From: Lachnospiraceae bacterium
GTDB lineage: Bacteria > Bacillota > Clostridia > Lachnospirales > Anaerotignaceae
Reading direction: 5' to 3'
Length of the DNA: 64,000 nt
Assembly (NCBI GenBank): GCA_910576545.1
Contig: CAJTKM010000009.1
Span: forward strand, 43,917-107,916
The notes under the pieces are model-generated. The model saw only the letters and a list, made by a program, of their open reading frames with translations. It searched no databases and was not told the origin of the DNA. Position numbers and translations under genes: made by a program. The number at the start of each line of letters is the position of its first letter. Within the stretch, counting starts at the first letter, position 1. Of this stretch, positions 24,606 through 33,162 are shown piece after piece.

Positions 24606-25652
24606 GTGGCTCTGAATGACAGAAAAATACAGATATTGCAGGCAATCATCAATAACTATATTGAAACAGCGGAGCCTGTCGGTTCCAGAACGATTGCAAA
24701 AAAATATAACCTTGGAATCAGTTCGGCAACCATAAGAAATGAAATGAGCGATTTGGAGGAAATGGGCTTTATATTGCAGCCGCATGCATCTTCCGGGCGT
24801 ATCCCGTCGGATATGGGCTACCGGCTGTATGTCGACCACCTGATGCAGAAAAAGGAACTGGGCGAGGAGGAACAGAGATACCTGCAAAGCATCATTTCCC
24901 GCGATATCAGCCAGATTGACTTTTTGATGGAGGAAACCGCAAAGGCACTTTCCGTACTGACGAATTATACAACGATTATTTCCGAGCCGAAGGGACAGCG
25001 GACAAGGATGAAACAGATACGCCTGATTCCGCTGGACAGCGCGTCCGTACTGCTGGTGATTGCTACGGAAGGAAATTTTATTAAGAACCATGTGATAAAA
25101 ATGGGCTGCGTGCCTACGGAGGAAAAAATTTTCGACATCGGCTTCTGCCTGAACCGGCTTTTGCAGGGCTGTGCCCTGCGGGAAATCGACACACTGCTGG
25201 TTGCCAGAATGCAGGAGGAACTTTGGGAATACCGAGAACTGCTGCCGCCGATTTTGAAAGCAATTGAAACTACGATGCGTTCCGCTGAAAAGGTACAGCT
25301 GCATATGAGCGGGACGAAAAATATCCTTGCGTTCCCGGAATTTGCGGATATACAGAAAGCAAAGTCACTGTTCCAGGCATTGGAAGAGAAAGACGTTCTG
25401 GTGACGCTTTTGGAGGAAAGCAAGAATAATGATTTGCAGGTTTTGATTGGCAGTGAGAATACGGTGCAGAGTATGCAGGATTGCAGCGTGATTACGGCGA
25501 CATATAAAATGGGGGACAATACGCGAGGAACAATCGGTATTGTCGGGCCAACGAGAATGGATTATTCGCAGGTCATTTCCGTACTGAACGGAATGGTGCA
25601 GAATATAGAAAAAGTGTTGAAAAATCTATCCGATGGGGATAAGAATACCTAG
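24606..25652 (+). CDS. hrcA: Heat-inducible transcription repressor HrcA
   Basis: 348 aa from a GTG at 24606, 9 bases after AAAGGAGG; the frame runs further upstream but into the CIRCE element. The winged-helix DNA-binding domain is at residues 1-75 (RKIQILQAIINNYIETAEPVGSRTIAKKY, then SSATIRNEMSDLEEMGF). HASSGRIPSDMGYRLYVD follows, the family's linker signature. The rest is the GAF-like dimerisation domain. HrcA represses its own operon through the CIRCE just upstream. It is first in the order hrcA-grpE-dnaK-dnaJ. Confidence 0.97.
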   Translation: MALNDRKIQILQAIINNYIETAEPVGSRTIAKKYNLGISSATIRNEMSDLEEMGFILQPHASSGRIPSDMGYRLYVDHLMQKKELGEEEQRYLQSIISRDISQIDFLMEETAKALSVLTNYTTIISEPKGQRTRMKQIRLIPLDSASVLLVIATEGNFIKNHVIKMGCVPTEEKIFDIGFCLNRLLQGCALREIDTLLVARMQEELWEYRELLPPILKAIETTMRSAEKVQLHMSGTKNILAFPEFADIQKAKSLFQALEEKDVLVTLLEESKNNDLQVLIGSENTVQSMQDCSVITATYKMGDNTRGTIGIVGPTRMDYSQVISVLNGMVQNIEKVLKNLSDGDKNT

Positions 25653-25663
25653 GAGGGAAAAGC

Positions 25664-26233
25664 GTGGAGGAAATGAGGAAGGACGAAGCAATAGAGGAGC
25701 AGGACGCGCGTCCGGAGCAGGAGGAAACAGCCGCTGAGGTTTTGGATGATGCGGAAGTTTTGGAGCCTGTGGAGGAAGAAGCGGACAAAATCGCCGCGCT
25801 GGAACAGCAGGCGGCGGACAATCTGGATAAATACCAGCGGTGCCTGGCGGAGTTTGACAATTTCCGCAAGCGTACGGCGAAGGAAAAAGCCGCAATGTAT
25901 GACGATGGCGTGCGGGATACCGTAGAGAAGCTGCTCGGTGTTGTGGATAATCTGGAGCGGGCAGTCATGGCGCAGGAGGGAAAGGCAGACGAGAATGATG
26001 CATTTTTCAAGGGCGTTGCAATGACGCTGAAACAGTTTCAGGAGATACTGCACAGCATAGGCGTGGAGGAGATCAAGGCGCTGGGCGAAAAATTTGACCC
26101 GAACCTGCATGCGGCTGTTGCACATGAGGACGATGAGAATTATGGGGAAAACGAAATTATTCTGGAGATGCTTAAGGGCTACCAGTACAAGGAGCGGGTC
26201 ATCCGCCACAGCATGGTGAAAGTGGCGAATTAA
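25664..26233 (+). CDS. grpE: Nucleotide exchange factor GrpE
   Basis: 189 aa from a GTG at 25664 (AGGAGG upstream). A disordered acidic N-terminus (residues 1-45) leads to a long coiled coil (45-95) and the beta-wing domain. The family signature is QRCLAEFDNFRKRTAKEK near residue 57 and LGEKFDPNLHAAVAH at 136-150. The C-terminal GYQYKERVIRHSMVKVA is standard. GrpE releases ADP from DnaK during the folding cycle. It lies 11 bp after hrcA. The gap to dnaK is long (326 bp) and holds a repeat. Confidence 0.97.
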   Translation: MEEMRKDEAIEEQDARPEQEETAAEVLDDAEVLEPVEEEADKIAALEQQAADNLDKYQRCLAEFDNFRKRTAKEKAAMYDDGVRDTVEKLLGVVDNLERAVMAQEGKADENDAFFKGVAMTLKQFQEILHSIGVEEIKALGEKFDPNLHAAVAHEDDENYGENEIILEMLKGYQYKERVIRHSMVKVAN

Positions 26234-26241
26234 GAGGGAAA

Positions 26242-26352
26242 GACCCTGAGGGCTCTGCCATCAGACTCCCGCAAGGGGCATCTTCTCCGCTCCGGCCGGC
26301 GCAAAACGGGCGTTTTCCGGACGCTCTGTGCCCCTTGACCCGATTTCCGCCA
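26242..26352 (+). repeat. Repeat A, copy 1 (grpE-dnaK gap)
   Basis: A GC-rich intergenic repeat: GACCCTGAGGGCTCTGCC near the left end, CGCAAGGGG in the middle and TGCCCCTTGACCCG on the right. It matches the copy after dnaK (28486-28550) in block order but has a longer centre. The rest of the 326-bp gap (26353-26559) shows only the dnaK ribosome binding site (TTTTAGGAGGAAT). A second transcript for dnaK could start here, but I see no clear promoter. Confidence 0.55.
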
Positions 26353-26559
26353 CACTCTGTGTGACGGGGAGGCTTTTTCAAAGGATAGGACAAAAATATA
26401 GCCGGGGAATGCTGTCTGCTGTTTTTCCTGTGCGCAGGGATTTGCGCGGCGGAAACAGAGTTCTTTGCTCCGCTTTCTCCGAAAGAAAGCGGGCAGGGTT
26501 TGGGACGGCGTCCCAAGGTTATCAGAGCATACATTATTTGATTTTAGGAGGAATAGATT

Positions 26560-28401
26560 ATGGGAAAAATTATCGGTATTGACCTTGGTACGACAAATTC
26601 CTGCGTGGCAGTTATGGAGGGTGGTCAGCCTGTTGTTATCGTAAACAGCGACGGCGCGAGAACAACCCCGTCCGTTGTCGGCTTCGCGAAAAACGGCGAA
26701 CGTCTGATTGGCGAAACAGCAAAGCGTCAGGCAATCACAAACCCTGACAACACCATCAGTTCCATCAAGCGCCATATGGGCGAAAGCTACAAAGTAGACA
26801 TCGAAGGCAAGCAGTATTCCCCGCAGGAAATTTCCGCAATGGTATTGCAGAAGCTGAAAGCTGATGCGGAGAGCTATTTGGGTGAAGCGGTAACAGAAGC
26901 TGTTATCACAGTTCCCGCCTACTTCAACGATGCACAGAGACAGGCGACAAAGGACGCGGGACGCATCGCGGGGCTTGATGTAAAGCGTATTATCAATGAG
27001 CCGACCTCTGCCGCTCTGGCTTACGGTCTGGACAATGAAAAAGAACAGAAAATTATGGTTTATGACCTTGGCGGCGGTACGTTCGACGTTTCTATCATCG
27101 AAATCGGCGACGGCGTTATCGAAGTTCTGGCGACAAACGGCAATACACGCCTTGGCGGCGACGATTTCGACCAGAGAGTCATTGATTTCCTTGCGGCAGA
27201 GTTCAAAAAAGCGGAAAATATGGACCTGACAAAGGACAAAATGGCGATGCAGAGACTGAAAGAGGCGGCTGAAAAGGCGAAAAAAGAGCTTTCTACCGTC
27301 ACGACTACAAATATCAATCTGCCTTTTATTACAATGAATCAGGACGGCCCCAAACATCTGGACGTTACACTGAGCAGAGCAAAATTTGACGAGCTGACAG
27401 CAGATCTGGTGGATGGCACGATGGGCCCTGTGCGCCAGGCTCTGTCCGATGCCGGCCTTTCCGCTGGCGATATTGACAAAGTGCTGCTGGTGGGCGGTTC
27501 CACAAGAATTCCCGCTGTACAGGACGCTGTGAAGAAATACACAGGCAAAGACCCGTTCAAGGGCATCAACCCGGACGAATGTGTTGCGGTAGGCGCGGCA
27601 ATTCAGGGCGGCAAGCTGGCTGGCGACGCCGGCGCGGGCAGCGTGCTCCTGCTGGACGTAACGCCCCTTTCCCTTGGCATTGAAACACTGGGCGGCGTAG
27701 CAACGAAACTGATCGACAGAAATACAACAATCCCGACAAACAAAAAACAGGTATTCTCTACGGCAGAGGATAACCAGACAGCGGTTGACATCCATGTCGT
27801 GCAGGGCGAACGCCCTTTGGCGCGTGACAACAAGACGCTGGGGCAGTTTAAGCTGGATGGCATCGCACCCGCAAGGAGAGGTGTGCCACAGATTGAGGTA
27901 ACGTTTGACATTGATGCGAACGGCATTGTAAATGTATCCGCGAAAGACCTTGGCACAGGCAAGGAGCAGAAAATCACGATTACAGCAGGCTCTAACCTGA
28001 GTGAAGAAGAAATTGACCGCGCTGTGAAAGAAGCGGAGCAGTTCGCGGAAGCTGACCGCAAGCGCAAAGAGGCGATTGACGCGAAGAATGAGGCGGATTC
28101 CCTGATTTTCCAGACGGAGAAAGCACTGGGCGAGTTGGAAGGCAAGCTGGACGAAGGTGAAAAATCCGCAGTAGAGGGCGAGCTGAACAAGCTGAAAGAC
28201 CTTGTGAAGGATATGAATGCGGAGACCATGACGGAAACGGACGTAGCAAATGTAAAGGCGGCAACAGAGGCCCTGACACAGGAATTCTACAAGATTTCCG
28301 AGAAGCTCTATCAGCAGGCACAGGCGGCGCAGGGCGGCGACGCACCGCAGGATGGCGGCAGTGACGGAGATGTGGTTGACGGAGAAGGAAAAGAGCTGTA
28401 A
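26560..28401 (+). CDS. dnaK: Chaperone protein DnaK (Hsp70)
   Basis: 613 aa, full length. The ATPase domain opens with [13 protein letters not shown] (residues 5-17), with the second phosphate loop [13 protein letters not shown] near residue 167 and the adenosine motif [12 protein letters not shown] near residue 310. Substrate-binding domain from about residue 365 ([15 protein letters not shown]). The helical lid ends in a Gly/Asp tail ([16 protein letters not shown]). Like other Gram-positive DnaK proteins it lacks the ~24-residue segment of the ATPase domain found in Gram-negatives. It folds proteins with DnaJ and GrpE in the cytoplasm. Confidence 0.98.
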   Translation: MGKIIGIDLGTTNSCVAVMEGGQPVVIVNSDGARTTPSVVGFAKNGERLIGETAKRQAITNPDNTISSIKRHMGESYKVDIEGKQYSPQEISAMVLQKLKADAESYLGEAVTEAVITVPAYFNDAQRQATKDAGRIAGLDVKRIINEPTSAALAYGLDNEKEQKIMVYDLGGGTFDVSIIEIGDGVIEVLATNGNTRLGGDDFDQRVIDFLAAEFKKAENMDLTKDKMAMQRLKEAAEKAKKELSTVTTTNINLPFITMNQDGPKHLDVTLSRAKFDELTADLVDGTMGPVRQALSDAGLSAGDIDKVLLVGGSTRIPAVQDAVKKYTGKDPFKGINPDECVAVGAAIQGGKLAGDAGAGSVLLLDVTPLSLGIETLGGVATKLIDRNTTIPTNKKQVFSTAEDNQTAVDIHVVQGERPLARDNKTLGQFKLDGIAPARRGVPQIEVTFDIDANGIVNVSAKDLGTGKEQKITITAGSNLSEEEIDRAVKEAEQFAEADRKRKEAIDAKNEADSLIFQTEKALGELEGKLDEGEKSAVEGELNKLKDLVKDMNAETMTETDVANVKAATEALTQEFYKISEKLYQQAQAAQGGDAPQDGGSDGDVVDGEGKEL

Positions 28402-28485
28402 TATAAAAAGGAAGTGCAATTGACAAAGCGGCAGGGGCGCAAAGGCGGAAGCTGGAACGCCCTGCCTTTGCTGTTAAAAAGATAA

Positions 28486-28550
28486 GACCTTGGAGGCTCT
28501 GCCTCCAAACCTCTGCAAGGGACTTTGTCCCTTGACCCGTTTTCGGCCGC
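28486..28550 (+). repeat. Repeat A, copy 2 (after dnaK)
   Basis: GACCTTGGAGGCTCTGCC..., a short inverted repeat GGAGGC-TCT-GCCTCC (about 28492-28506), then AACCTCTGCAAGGGAC and TCCCTTGACCCG, a second inverted repeat. Transcribed, it would fold into two hairpins. An inverted partner lies at 28793-28845. Confidence 0.6.
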
Positions 28551-28582
28551 ATTTCATGCGGCTGGGCTGAAAATTAGCATGA

Positions 28583-28748
28583 TAGGCGGTGTCATCACAA
28601 GTGCCTGCACACGCCTTTCTGGCAAATTTTGTCGGCTTTTTCGTTAAAAATTCTTGCCGTACCGCTAGTACGCCTGCGAATTTTTGCCTGAAATCCGCCA
28701 AAATTATGCTCGAAAATACGTATACATGACTTATAACGACACTACCTA
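28583..28748. mobile_element. MITE-like element between dnaK and dnaJ
   Basis: 166 bp with imperfect terminal inverted repeats: TAGGCGGTGTCATCACAAGT at the left and, read from the other side, TAGGTAGTGTCGTTATAAGT at the right. The interior shares TTGCCGTACC-N2-TAGTACGCCTGC and nearby TTTGTCGGCTTTTT with the MITE copy at 46377-46544, and the length is the same. It encodes no protein. It sits between two inverted copies of repeat A. Confidence 0.6.
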
Positions 28749-28792
28749 GAAAAATTTTATGCGGAAAACGGAGTTTTCCGGAATGAAGTTTG

Positions 28793-28845
28793 GGGTCAAG
28801 CCCTTTTCAACGGGCTTGCAGAGGTTTGGGGACAGGAGTCCCCGG
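28793..28845 (-). repeat. Repeat A, inverted copy 3 (before dnaJ)
   Basis: Read on the reverse strand it contains CCAAACCTCTGCAAG, identical to 15 bases of copy 2, and the CTTGACCCC block. With copy 2 it brackets the MITE-like element. The remaining gap bases include a hairpin GGAAAAC-GGA-GTTTTCC (about 28763-28779). Confidence 0.55.
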
Positions 28846-28883
28846 GGTTTTCTAAAGTGGAAACCGATAAGGCGGTGAGAAGG

Positions 28884-30044
28884 TTGGCAGATAAAAGAGA
28901 TTATTACGAGGTGCTGGGGGTCCAGAAAAACGCTTCGGAGGCAGAACTGAAAAAAGCCTACCGCAAGATGGCGGTGAAATACCACCCAGACCAGAACCCG
29001 GGCGATAAAGCGGCGGAAGAAAAATTCAAAGAGGTCAACGAAGCATACGAGGTGCTGAGTGACCCGGATAAACGAGCGAAATATGACCAGTTTGGCCACT
29101 CAGCTTTTGAGCAGGGCGGCATGGACGGCGGATTTTACGGCCAGGGCTTCGATATGGGCGACCTGGGCGATATTTTCAGCAGCATGTTCGGCTTTGGCGG
29201 CGGTTTCGGCGGCGGCAGTGCGCGCAAGAATGGCCCCCGCCGCGGCAGGGACATAAACGTTAATATTCAGCTGGCGTTTGAGGAGGCTGTTTTTGGTTGC
29301 AAAAAAGAGATTTCCGTCCCGATTGCGGACGAATGCGACACATGCCACGGCACAGGCGCGAAGGAAGGCACACACGCCGAAAGCTGCTCGAAATGCGGCG
29401 GCACAGGGCAGGAACGCGTGGTGCAGCAGTCTATGTTTGGTGCGGTGACTTCTGTGCGGACGTGTTCCCAGTGCCATGGCACAGGAAAAATCATTAAAGA
29501 GCCATGCGGCACCTGTAAGGGTACGGGGCGCGTGCGCAAAACGAAAAAATACGAGGTCAATGTGCCGCAGGGCATTGATAACGGACAGACCATCCGTTTG
29601 GCGGGCAAGGGCGAGATTGGTGAAAACGGCGGTGGTTACGGCGACCTGCTCGTGACGGTCTATGTCCAGCCGAACAGGGTATTTGAACGCCGCGGCTACG
29701 ATATTTACTGTGATGTACCGATTACGTTCGTACAGGCGGCCCTGGGCGGCGAAATCATCATCAAGACCATTGACGGCGAACAGAAATATACTGTGAAGCC
29801 GGGGACACAGCCGGATACCGTTGTGACGCTGAAAGGCGTTGGCGTGCCGAATCTGCGCAACCCGAAAACACGCGGGAATCAGATTATTACATTGAAGGTG
29901 AAAATCCCGACGGAGATGAGCGAACGGCAGAAAGACCTGCTGCGGCAGTTCTATGACGAAGGACATACTGAACCCGCTTCAGCGGCAAAAGGAGAAGAAA
30001 AAAAGAGTTTCTCCGAAAAAATGAAAGGGCTGTTTAAGGAATAA
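28884..30044 (+). CDS. dnaJ: Chaperone protein DnaJ (Hsp40)
   Basis: About 386 aa. I place the start at TTG 28884, giving the family's opening (L)[12 protein letters not shown]; upstream GTG codons at 28857 and 28875 are alternatives. J domain at residues 4-66 with intact HPD ([10 protein letters not shown]), Gly/Phe-rich linker at about 75-115, four zinc-binding repeats CxxCxGxG ([32 protein letters not shown]) at about 145-210, then the C-terminal peptide-binding domains. It stimulates the DnaK ATPase. It is separated from dnaK by 482 bp of repeats, unusually far for this operon. Confidence 0.96.
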   Translation: MADKRDYYEVLGVQKNASEAELKKAYRKMAVKYHPDQNPGDKAAEEKFKEVNEAYEVLSDPDKRAKYDQFGHSAFEQGGMDGGFYGQGFDMGDLGDIFSSMFGFGGGFGGGSARKNGPRRGRDINVNIQLAFEEAVFGCKKEISVPIADECDTCHGTGAKEGTHAESCSKCGGTGQERVVQQSMFGAVTSVRTCSQCHGTGKIIKEPCGTCKGTGRVRKTKKYEVNVPQGIDNGQTIRLAGKGEIGENGGGYGDLLVTVYVQPNRVFERRGYDIYCDVPITFVQAALGGEIIIKTIDGEQKYTVKPGTQPDTVVTLKGVGVPNLRNPKTRGNQIITLKVKIPTEMSERQKDLLRQFYDEGHTEPASAAKGEEKKSFSEKMKGLFKE

Positions 30045-30085
30045 GCGGCAGGACAGATGAAAAGAACATTTTTCGATAGGAAGGG

Positions 30086-30116
30086 CTGGAAAACGGAGGT
30101 TTTCCGGCTCTTTTTG
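30086..30116 (+). terminator. Terminator of the heat-shock operon
   Basis: Stem GCTGGAAAAC / GTTTTCCGGC (one G-T wobble), 4-base loop GGAG, then TCTTTTT, 41 bp after the dnaJ stop. Confidence 0.85.
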
Positions 30117-30199
30117 ATTCTGAAGAAATTCTTAAAAATTTGCTAAAGAAAAGTGAAGGAACCGGTGCTATACTGGGGAAAAGAAAGGGTGAGGAAAAG

Positions 30200-30778
30200 A
30201 TGAAGGCAATGGGACTTGTGATTTCTCTTTGTGTGGCGGCGGCGTTTTGCACTGGCTGCGCAGGCGGGCAGGAGGATACGGCAGGGCAGACGATTGTGCT
30301 GGAAAACGTTACGCTCATGGAATATGCGGATACGGGTTTGCCGTATTTCCACGATATACTGAAAAACAATACGGAAAAGACGGTCACGGCAGTGGAAACG
30401 GCAATGCTTGCCTATGATGCGGAGGGACAGCCGCTGGAGATTTATTGGGATTTCATGGATTCCAGCGCGGAGCCGAAATATGGGCATCTGCGATTTGAGG
30501 ATGTAGAGCTTTCGCCTGGAGGGGTGAAGGACGAAGATGGAGGCTGGACGCTGTATGATGGGGAGAAAATGGAGGACTGGCCCGTTCGCGGGGACGGCGG
30601 CGCAAACAAGGCGGAATATGGGTTGTTTTGCGTGAAACGAGTGGAGTTCGACGATGGGACAGCGTGGGAAAATCCGGATTACGCAGACTGGCGGGAGGAA
30701 TATCAGGGAAAGGCGCAGGCTGTGGCATCTTTGCAGGAATATTACCCGAAAGAATATTGTATATTGTCGGCAGAATAA
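30200..30778 (+). CDS. Lipoprotein, unknown function (DUF5780-like)
   Basis: 192 aa from the ATG at 30200 (GGTGAGGA upstream). The signal peptide ends in lipobox FCTGC (Cys 20). The folded part starts with TIVLENVTLMEYADTGLPYFHDILKNN and contains an all-beta pattern with an early strand TVTAVETAMLAYDAEGQPLEIYW. It resembles small extracellular immunoglobulin-like domains (DUF5780 and relatives) that describe how a residue sequence changes with context; I am not certain of the family. The acidic, Trp-rich C-terminal part is unrecognised. The following gene is also a lipoprotein and may be co-transcribed. Confidence 0.6.
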   Translation: MKAMGLVISLCVAAAFCTGCAGGQEDTAGQTIVLENVTLMEYADTGLPYFHDILKNNTEKTVTAVETAMLAYDAEGQPLEIYWDFMDSSAEPKYGHLRFEDVELSPGGVKDEDGGWTLYDGEKMEDWPVRGDGGANKAEYGLFCVKRVEFDDGTAWENPDYADWREEYQGKAQAVASLQEYYPKEYCILSAE

Positions 30779-30829
30779 AAGACGCTTGCAGAGCGGCTCT
30801 GCGGGTTATAAAGAAAGGTGGAATGGGTT

Positions 30830-31537
30830 ATGAGGTTCGGGAAGATTTTGCTTTTATCCTGTGTGACGATGGGAATGACAACAGGGTGTGTTTCTATTGG
30901 CAACAAGGGGATGGGCGAGCTGCCGGTGGAGGAACAGGAGGAGGTCCGGCAGGAGCTTAATGAGGCCGCGCAGGAAATTCAGGCTGCGCTGGAAGAAGTG
31001 GAGAACGAAATGCAGGCGGAGCTGGACGAGGCGTCAACGGAGTTATATGCTGCATGGGACGAGGTATCCGCGGAGATGTATGCCGCTTTGGACGAGATAA
31101 GGGCGGAGATGGAGGACGCGGACTGGGTCAGGGGAATGATATGCGAAGATGAACGTCCCAGAAAGGTGCTCTGGCGGAAAGGGGACATGGAAGCTGAAAT
31201 TGTGGACAGGGTGGAATTTGCAGACAGCCTTGCACTGGAGGACTGGAAGGCCAGCGATGAAAGCACGGAAGGTCTGACGGAAAGCGTGACGGTTTTGGTA
31301 CAGTGGAAAAAATCCATCGGGCTTTTGGACGGCTGGAAAAAGGAATATATAGATATTGGTTCGATTACGGCATATGAGGATTCCAGCCTTGTGGCTGTCG
31401 AAATATGCGCGATGGACGATGTTTTCGGGAGAATGCAGGGACTGCTCCGGGAGAACGGAACAGGGAAGGCGTTTACTATCGTTTACGAAGTGCCGGATAA
31501 AGCACTGGAATCATTGAGAGGGTCTGCAGAGAAATAA
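30830..31537 (+). CDS. Lipoprotein with acidic coiled-coil segment
   Basis: 235 aa from the ATG at 30830 (AAAGGTGG upstream). The lipobox TTGC puts Cys at residue 17. Residues 25-95 form a long Glu/Ala-rich helix with repeating units (LDEASTELYAAWDE, then VSAEMYAALDE, then IRAEMEDADW), about 11 residues each, fit for a coiled coil or rod. The C-terminal half (residues 100-235) looks folded but is unrecognised. It should sit on the outer surface. It lies 51 bp after the previous lipoprotein gene and ends before a terminator, so the two form a unit. Confidence 0.6.
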   Translation: MRFGKILLLSCVTMGMTTGCVSIGNKGMGELPVEEQEEVRQELNEAAQEIQAALEEVENEMQAELDEASTELYAAWDEVSAEMYAALDEIRAEMEDADWVRGMICEDERPRKVLWRKGDMEAEIVDRVEFADSLALEDWKASDESTEGLTESVTVLVQWKKSIGLLDGWKKEYIDIGSITAYEDSSLVAVEICAMDDVFGRMQGLLRENGTGKAFTIVYEVPDKALESLRGSAEK

Positions 31538-31605
31538 GAGAATACGCTGCGGAGAAAGTCGAGAAGGTCCCTGTTTCCATATATTGAAACAAAGGTTATG
31601 AAAGG

Positions 31606-31645
31606 AAAAGTCTGTGTTATTCTGACGGAGAACGCAGGCTTTTTT
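31606..31645 (+). terminator. Terminator after the lipoprotein pair
   Basis: AAAAGTCTG / CAGGCTTTT stem with a wobble pair, followed by six T. Confidence 0.55.
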
Positions 31646-31688
31646 CATTTGGCGTTTTCAGCGGGCAATGCAGGCGGAGAACCGGCAG

Positions 31689-31717
31689 TTGATTGTTTTT
31701 TGCAGGGATAGTATAAT
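31689..31717 (+). promoter_or_regulatory. Promoter of the membrane protein / Sel1 cluster
   Basis: -35 TTGATT (31689-31694), 17-base spacer, consensus -10 TATAAT (31712-31717), 106 bases before the first start. Confidence 0.65.
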
Positions 31718-31823
31718 AAAAAATAAGCAGGAGAGCCGCCAATGTGCCTTAGAAACGCTTTTGCCTGCTTTGCGGAAAGGACGTGGGGCGGGTGCTTTGA
31801 AAATATGGCTGGAGGTTTGTTTT

Positions 31824-31988
31824 ATGAGGGAACACGATTTTGAGCTTCTTGAAATCCGGCTGGAGGAAATCAAAAAAATGGGCTGGCCCAGCAGTTATAC
31901 TACAATGGGGACTACCTTTGAATATATTCTGGATTTCACGCTTCCGGCGGCCAAAAAGACGCGCGCGGTACGGAACGGAAAAAAGTGA
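31824..31988 (+). CDS. Small hypothetical protein
   Basis: 54 aa from the ATG at 31824, 8 bases after GGAGG. The sequence (HDFELLEIRLEEIKKMGWPSS...) is partly helical with a basic tail and no membrane segment. No family recognised. It lies between a good promoter and the membrane-protein gene 13 bp downstream, so it may be a real leader gene of that operon or a remnant of a longer gene. Confidence 0.4.
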   Translation: MREHDFELLEIRLEEIKKMGWPSSYTTMGTTFEYILDFTLPAAKKTRAVRNGKK

Positions 31989-32001
31989 CAGGAGCAGGAC
32001 G

Positions 32002-33162
32002 ATGAAGGACAGACAGAATAAAAATAGAAAACGTTTGCGTTTTGTCCCTCTGATTTTGGGGGCATATGGGGCATTGCTCGGCTTCGGCCTGATGGCGATT
32101 GGATTTGCGGAAATCAGGCAGGGGATTGGTATGCTTCGGTTCCTGATGGGGCTTGGCATGGCGGGGTTTGGCCTGTTGGGAATATGGGACGGGGTGCGCG
32201 ATTTTATCAGGCCGCAGGAGAAACCGGAACAGCCTCAGACGAGGCAGTTTATCCTTACGGATACATCTGGAAACGACAGTTCAAATGTTACAGGGGAGGT
32301 TTTGCAAAAACAATTGAAAAGCCTGATGGAAAGCGATAAAGGGGGTGTTTTCAAACTCCGGATTCTGCCGCCTTTTGCCGTACAGGAAACAGGGAATATA
32401 AGCTGGATTTTCTGCATATTCCACGAGGTCTTTCGGCTGACGGCATTTTTGGATGTTTCTGACGGCGGATATGAACCGTACCATAAAAGCGCGGGGTTTG
32501 ATGAGGCGAAAGACTGGTTTGATAAACTCCTGACTGGCAGCGCTGATTTGTCGGGATGGAATAAAGCGGAGGACGCGCCTTTGTGGGAAGAATATGAAGA
32601 TGAAAGCAGTGAGGAAGAGGACAGTCCGGAAGGTACAAAGCCAACTGCTGGTTTTGGCCAATCAGGCTCCTTGGCAAATACGGAAGAAGCTGCGGGGAGG
32701 AAAGGCGAAACGGATACCCGGCAGACTGAGGAGCGCATAAAATCCTACTGGCATCAACTTCAAAGAGATCAAAGGGGACAAATGTGCAACTGGCATCAGC
32801 TTCTGGTGATTTTCGGAGAAAGCTGGCATGATGAGCATAAGTTTTTTTCCGGCAGAGATGTGGAGCTTGCTGTGGAAGGGATACACGAAGGGAAATATAC
32901 TAAGGTATTTCTGGAGTGGGGAGCGCAGGCACTGGATTTCTTCCCTGGCGTTCAAAATGATATGGTAGTGATTTGGTGTACCAATAACGCAGGGAAAGGG
33001 GATACTAGATTTCTGGCAAGAGAAGGGACTGTGACGCAGGTGAAATTTTGGATGAATCGTTTTCTGAATGAGGGCTATTTTGAAGATTTAAGCGGTTGGG
33101 AGGACATTACGGCACAGGTAAAAAAAGAATGGAAGAAGGGAAAGCATGGGAAATTATTTTAA
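32002..33162 (+). CDS. Membrane protein with two related cytoplasmic domains, unknown function
   Basis: 386 aa from the ATG at 32002. Two membrane helices at residues 14-34 and 40-58 (LILGAYGALLGFGLMAIGFAE, then LRFLMGLGMAGFGLLGIWDGV). Residues 80-175 form one domain ending in a helix AGFDEAKDWFDKLLTG. After an acidic low-complexity linker (residues 185-245, rich in Glu/Asp/Ser) comes a second domain (250-375) ending in a similar helix, TVTQVKFWMNRFLNEG. By eye the two domains may be a diverged duplication. No family is known to me. The 3' end overlaps the Sel1 gene by 17 bases. Confidence 0.55.
   Translation: MKDRQNKNRKRLRFVPLILGAYGALLGFGLMAIGFAEIRQGIGMLRFLMGLGMAGFGLLGIWDGVRDFIRPQEKPEQPQTRQFILTDTSGNDSSNVTGEVLQKQLKSLMESDKGGVFKLRILPPFAVQETGNISWIFCIFHEVFRLTAFLDVSDGGYEPYHKSAGFDEAKDWFDKLLTGSADLSGWNKAEDAPLWEEYEDESSEEEDSPEGTKPTAGFGQSGSLANTEEAAGRKGETDTRQTEERIKSYWHQLQRDQRGQMCNWHQLLVIFGESWHDEHKFFSGRDVELAVEGIHEGKYTKVFLEWGAQALDFFPGVQNDMVVIWCTNNAGKGDTRFLAREGTVTQVKFWMNRFLNEGYFEDLSGWEDITAQVKKEWKKGKHGKLF

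Noticed and set aside
26230..28419. 729-codon open frame on the reverse strand opposite dnaK
   Set aside because: It mirrors the dnaK codons, has no ribosome binding site and its product (Cys/His/Arg-rich) matches nothing; such frames arise from codon bias in GC-rich conserved genes.
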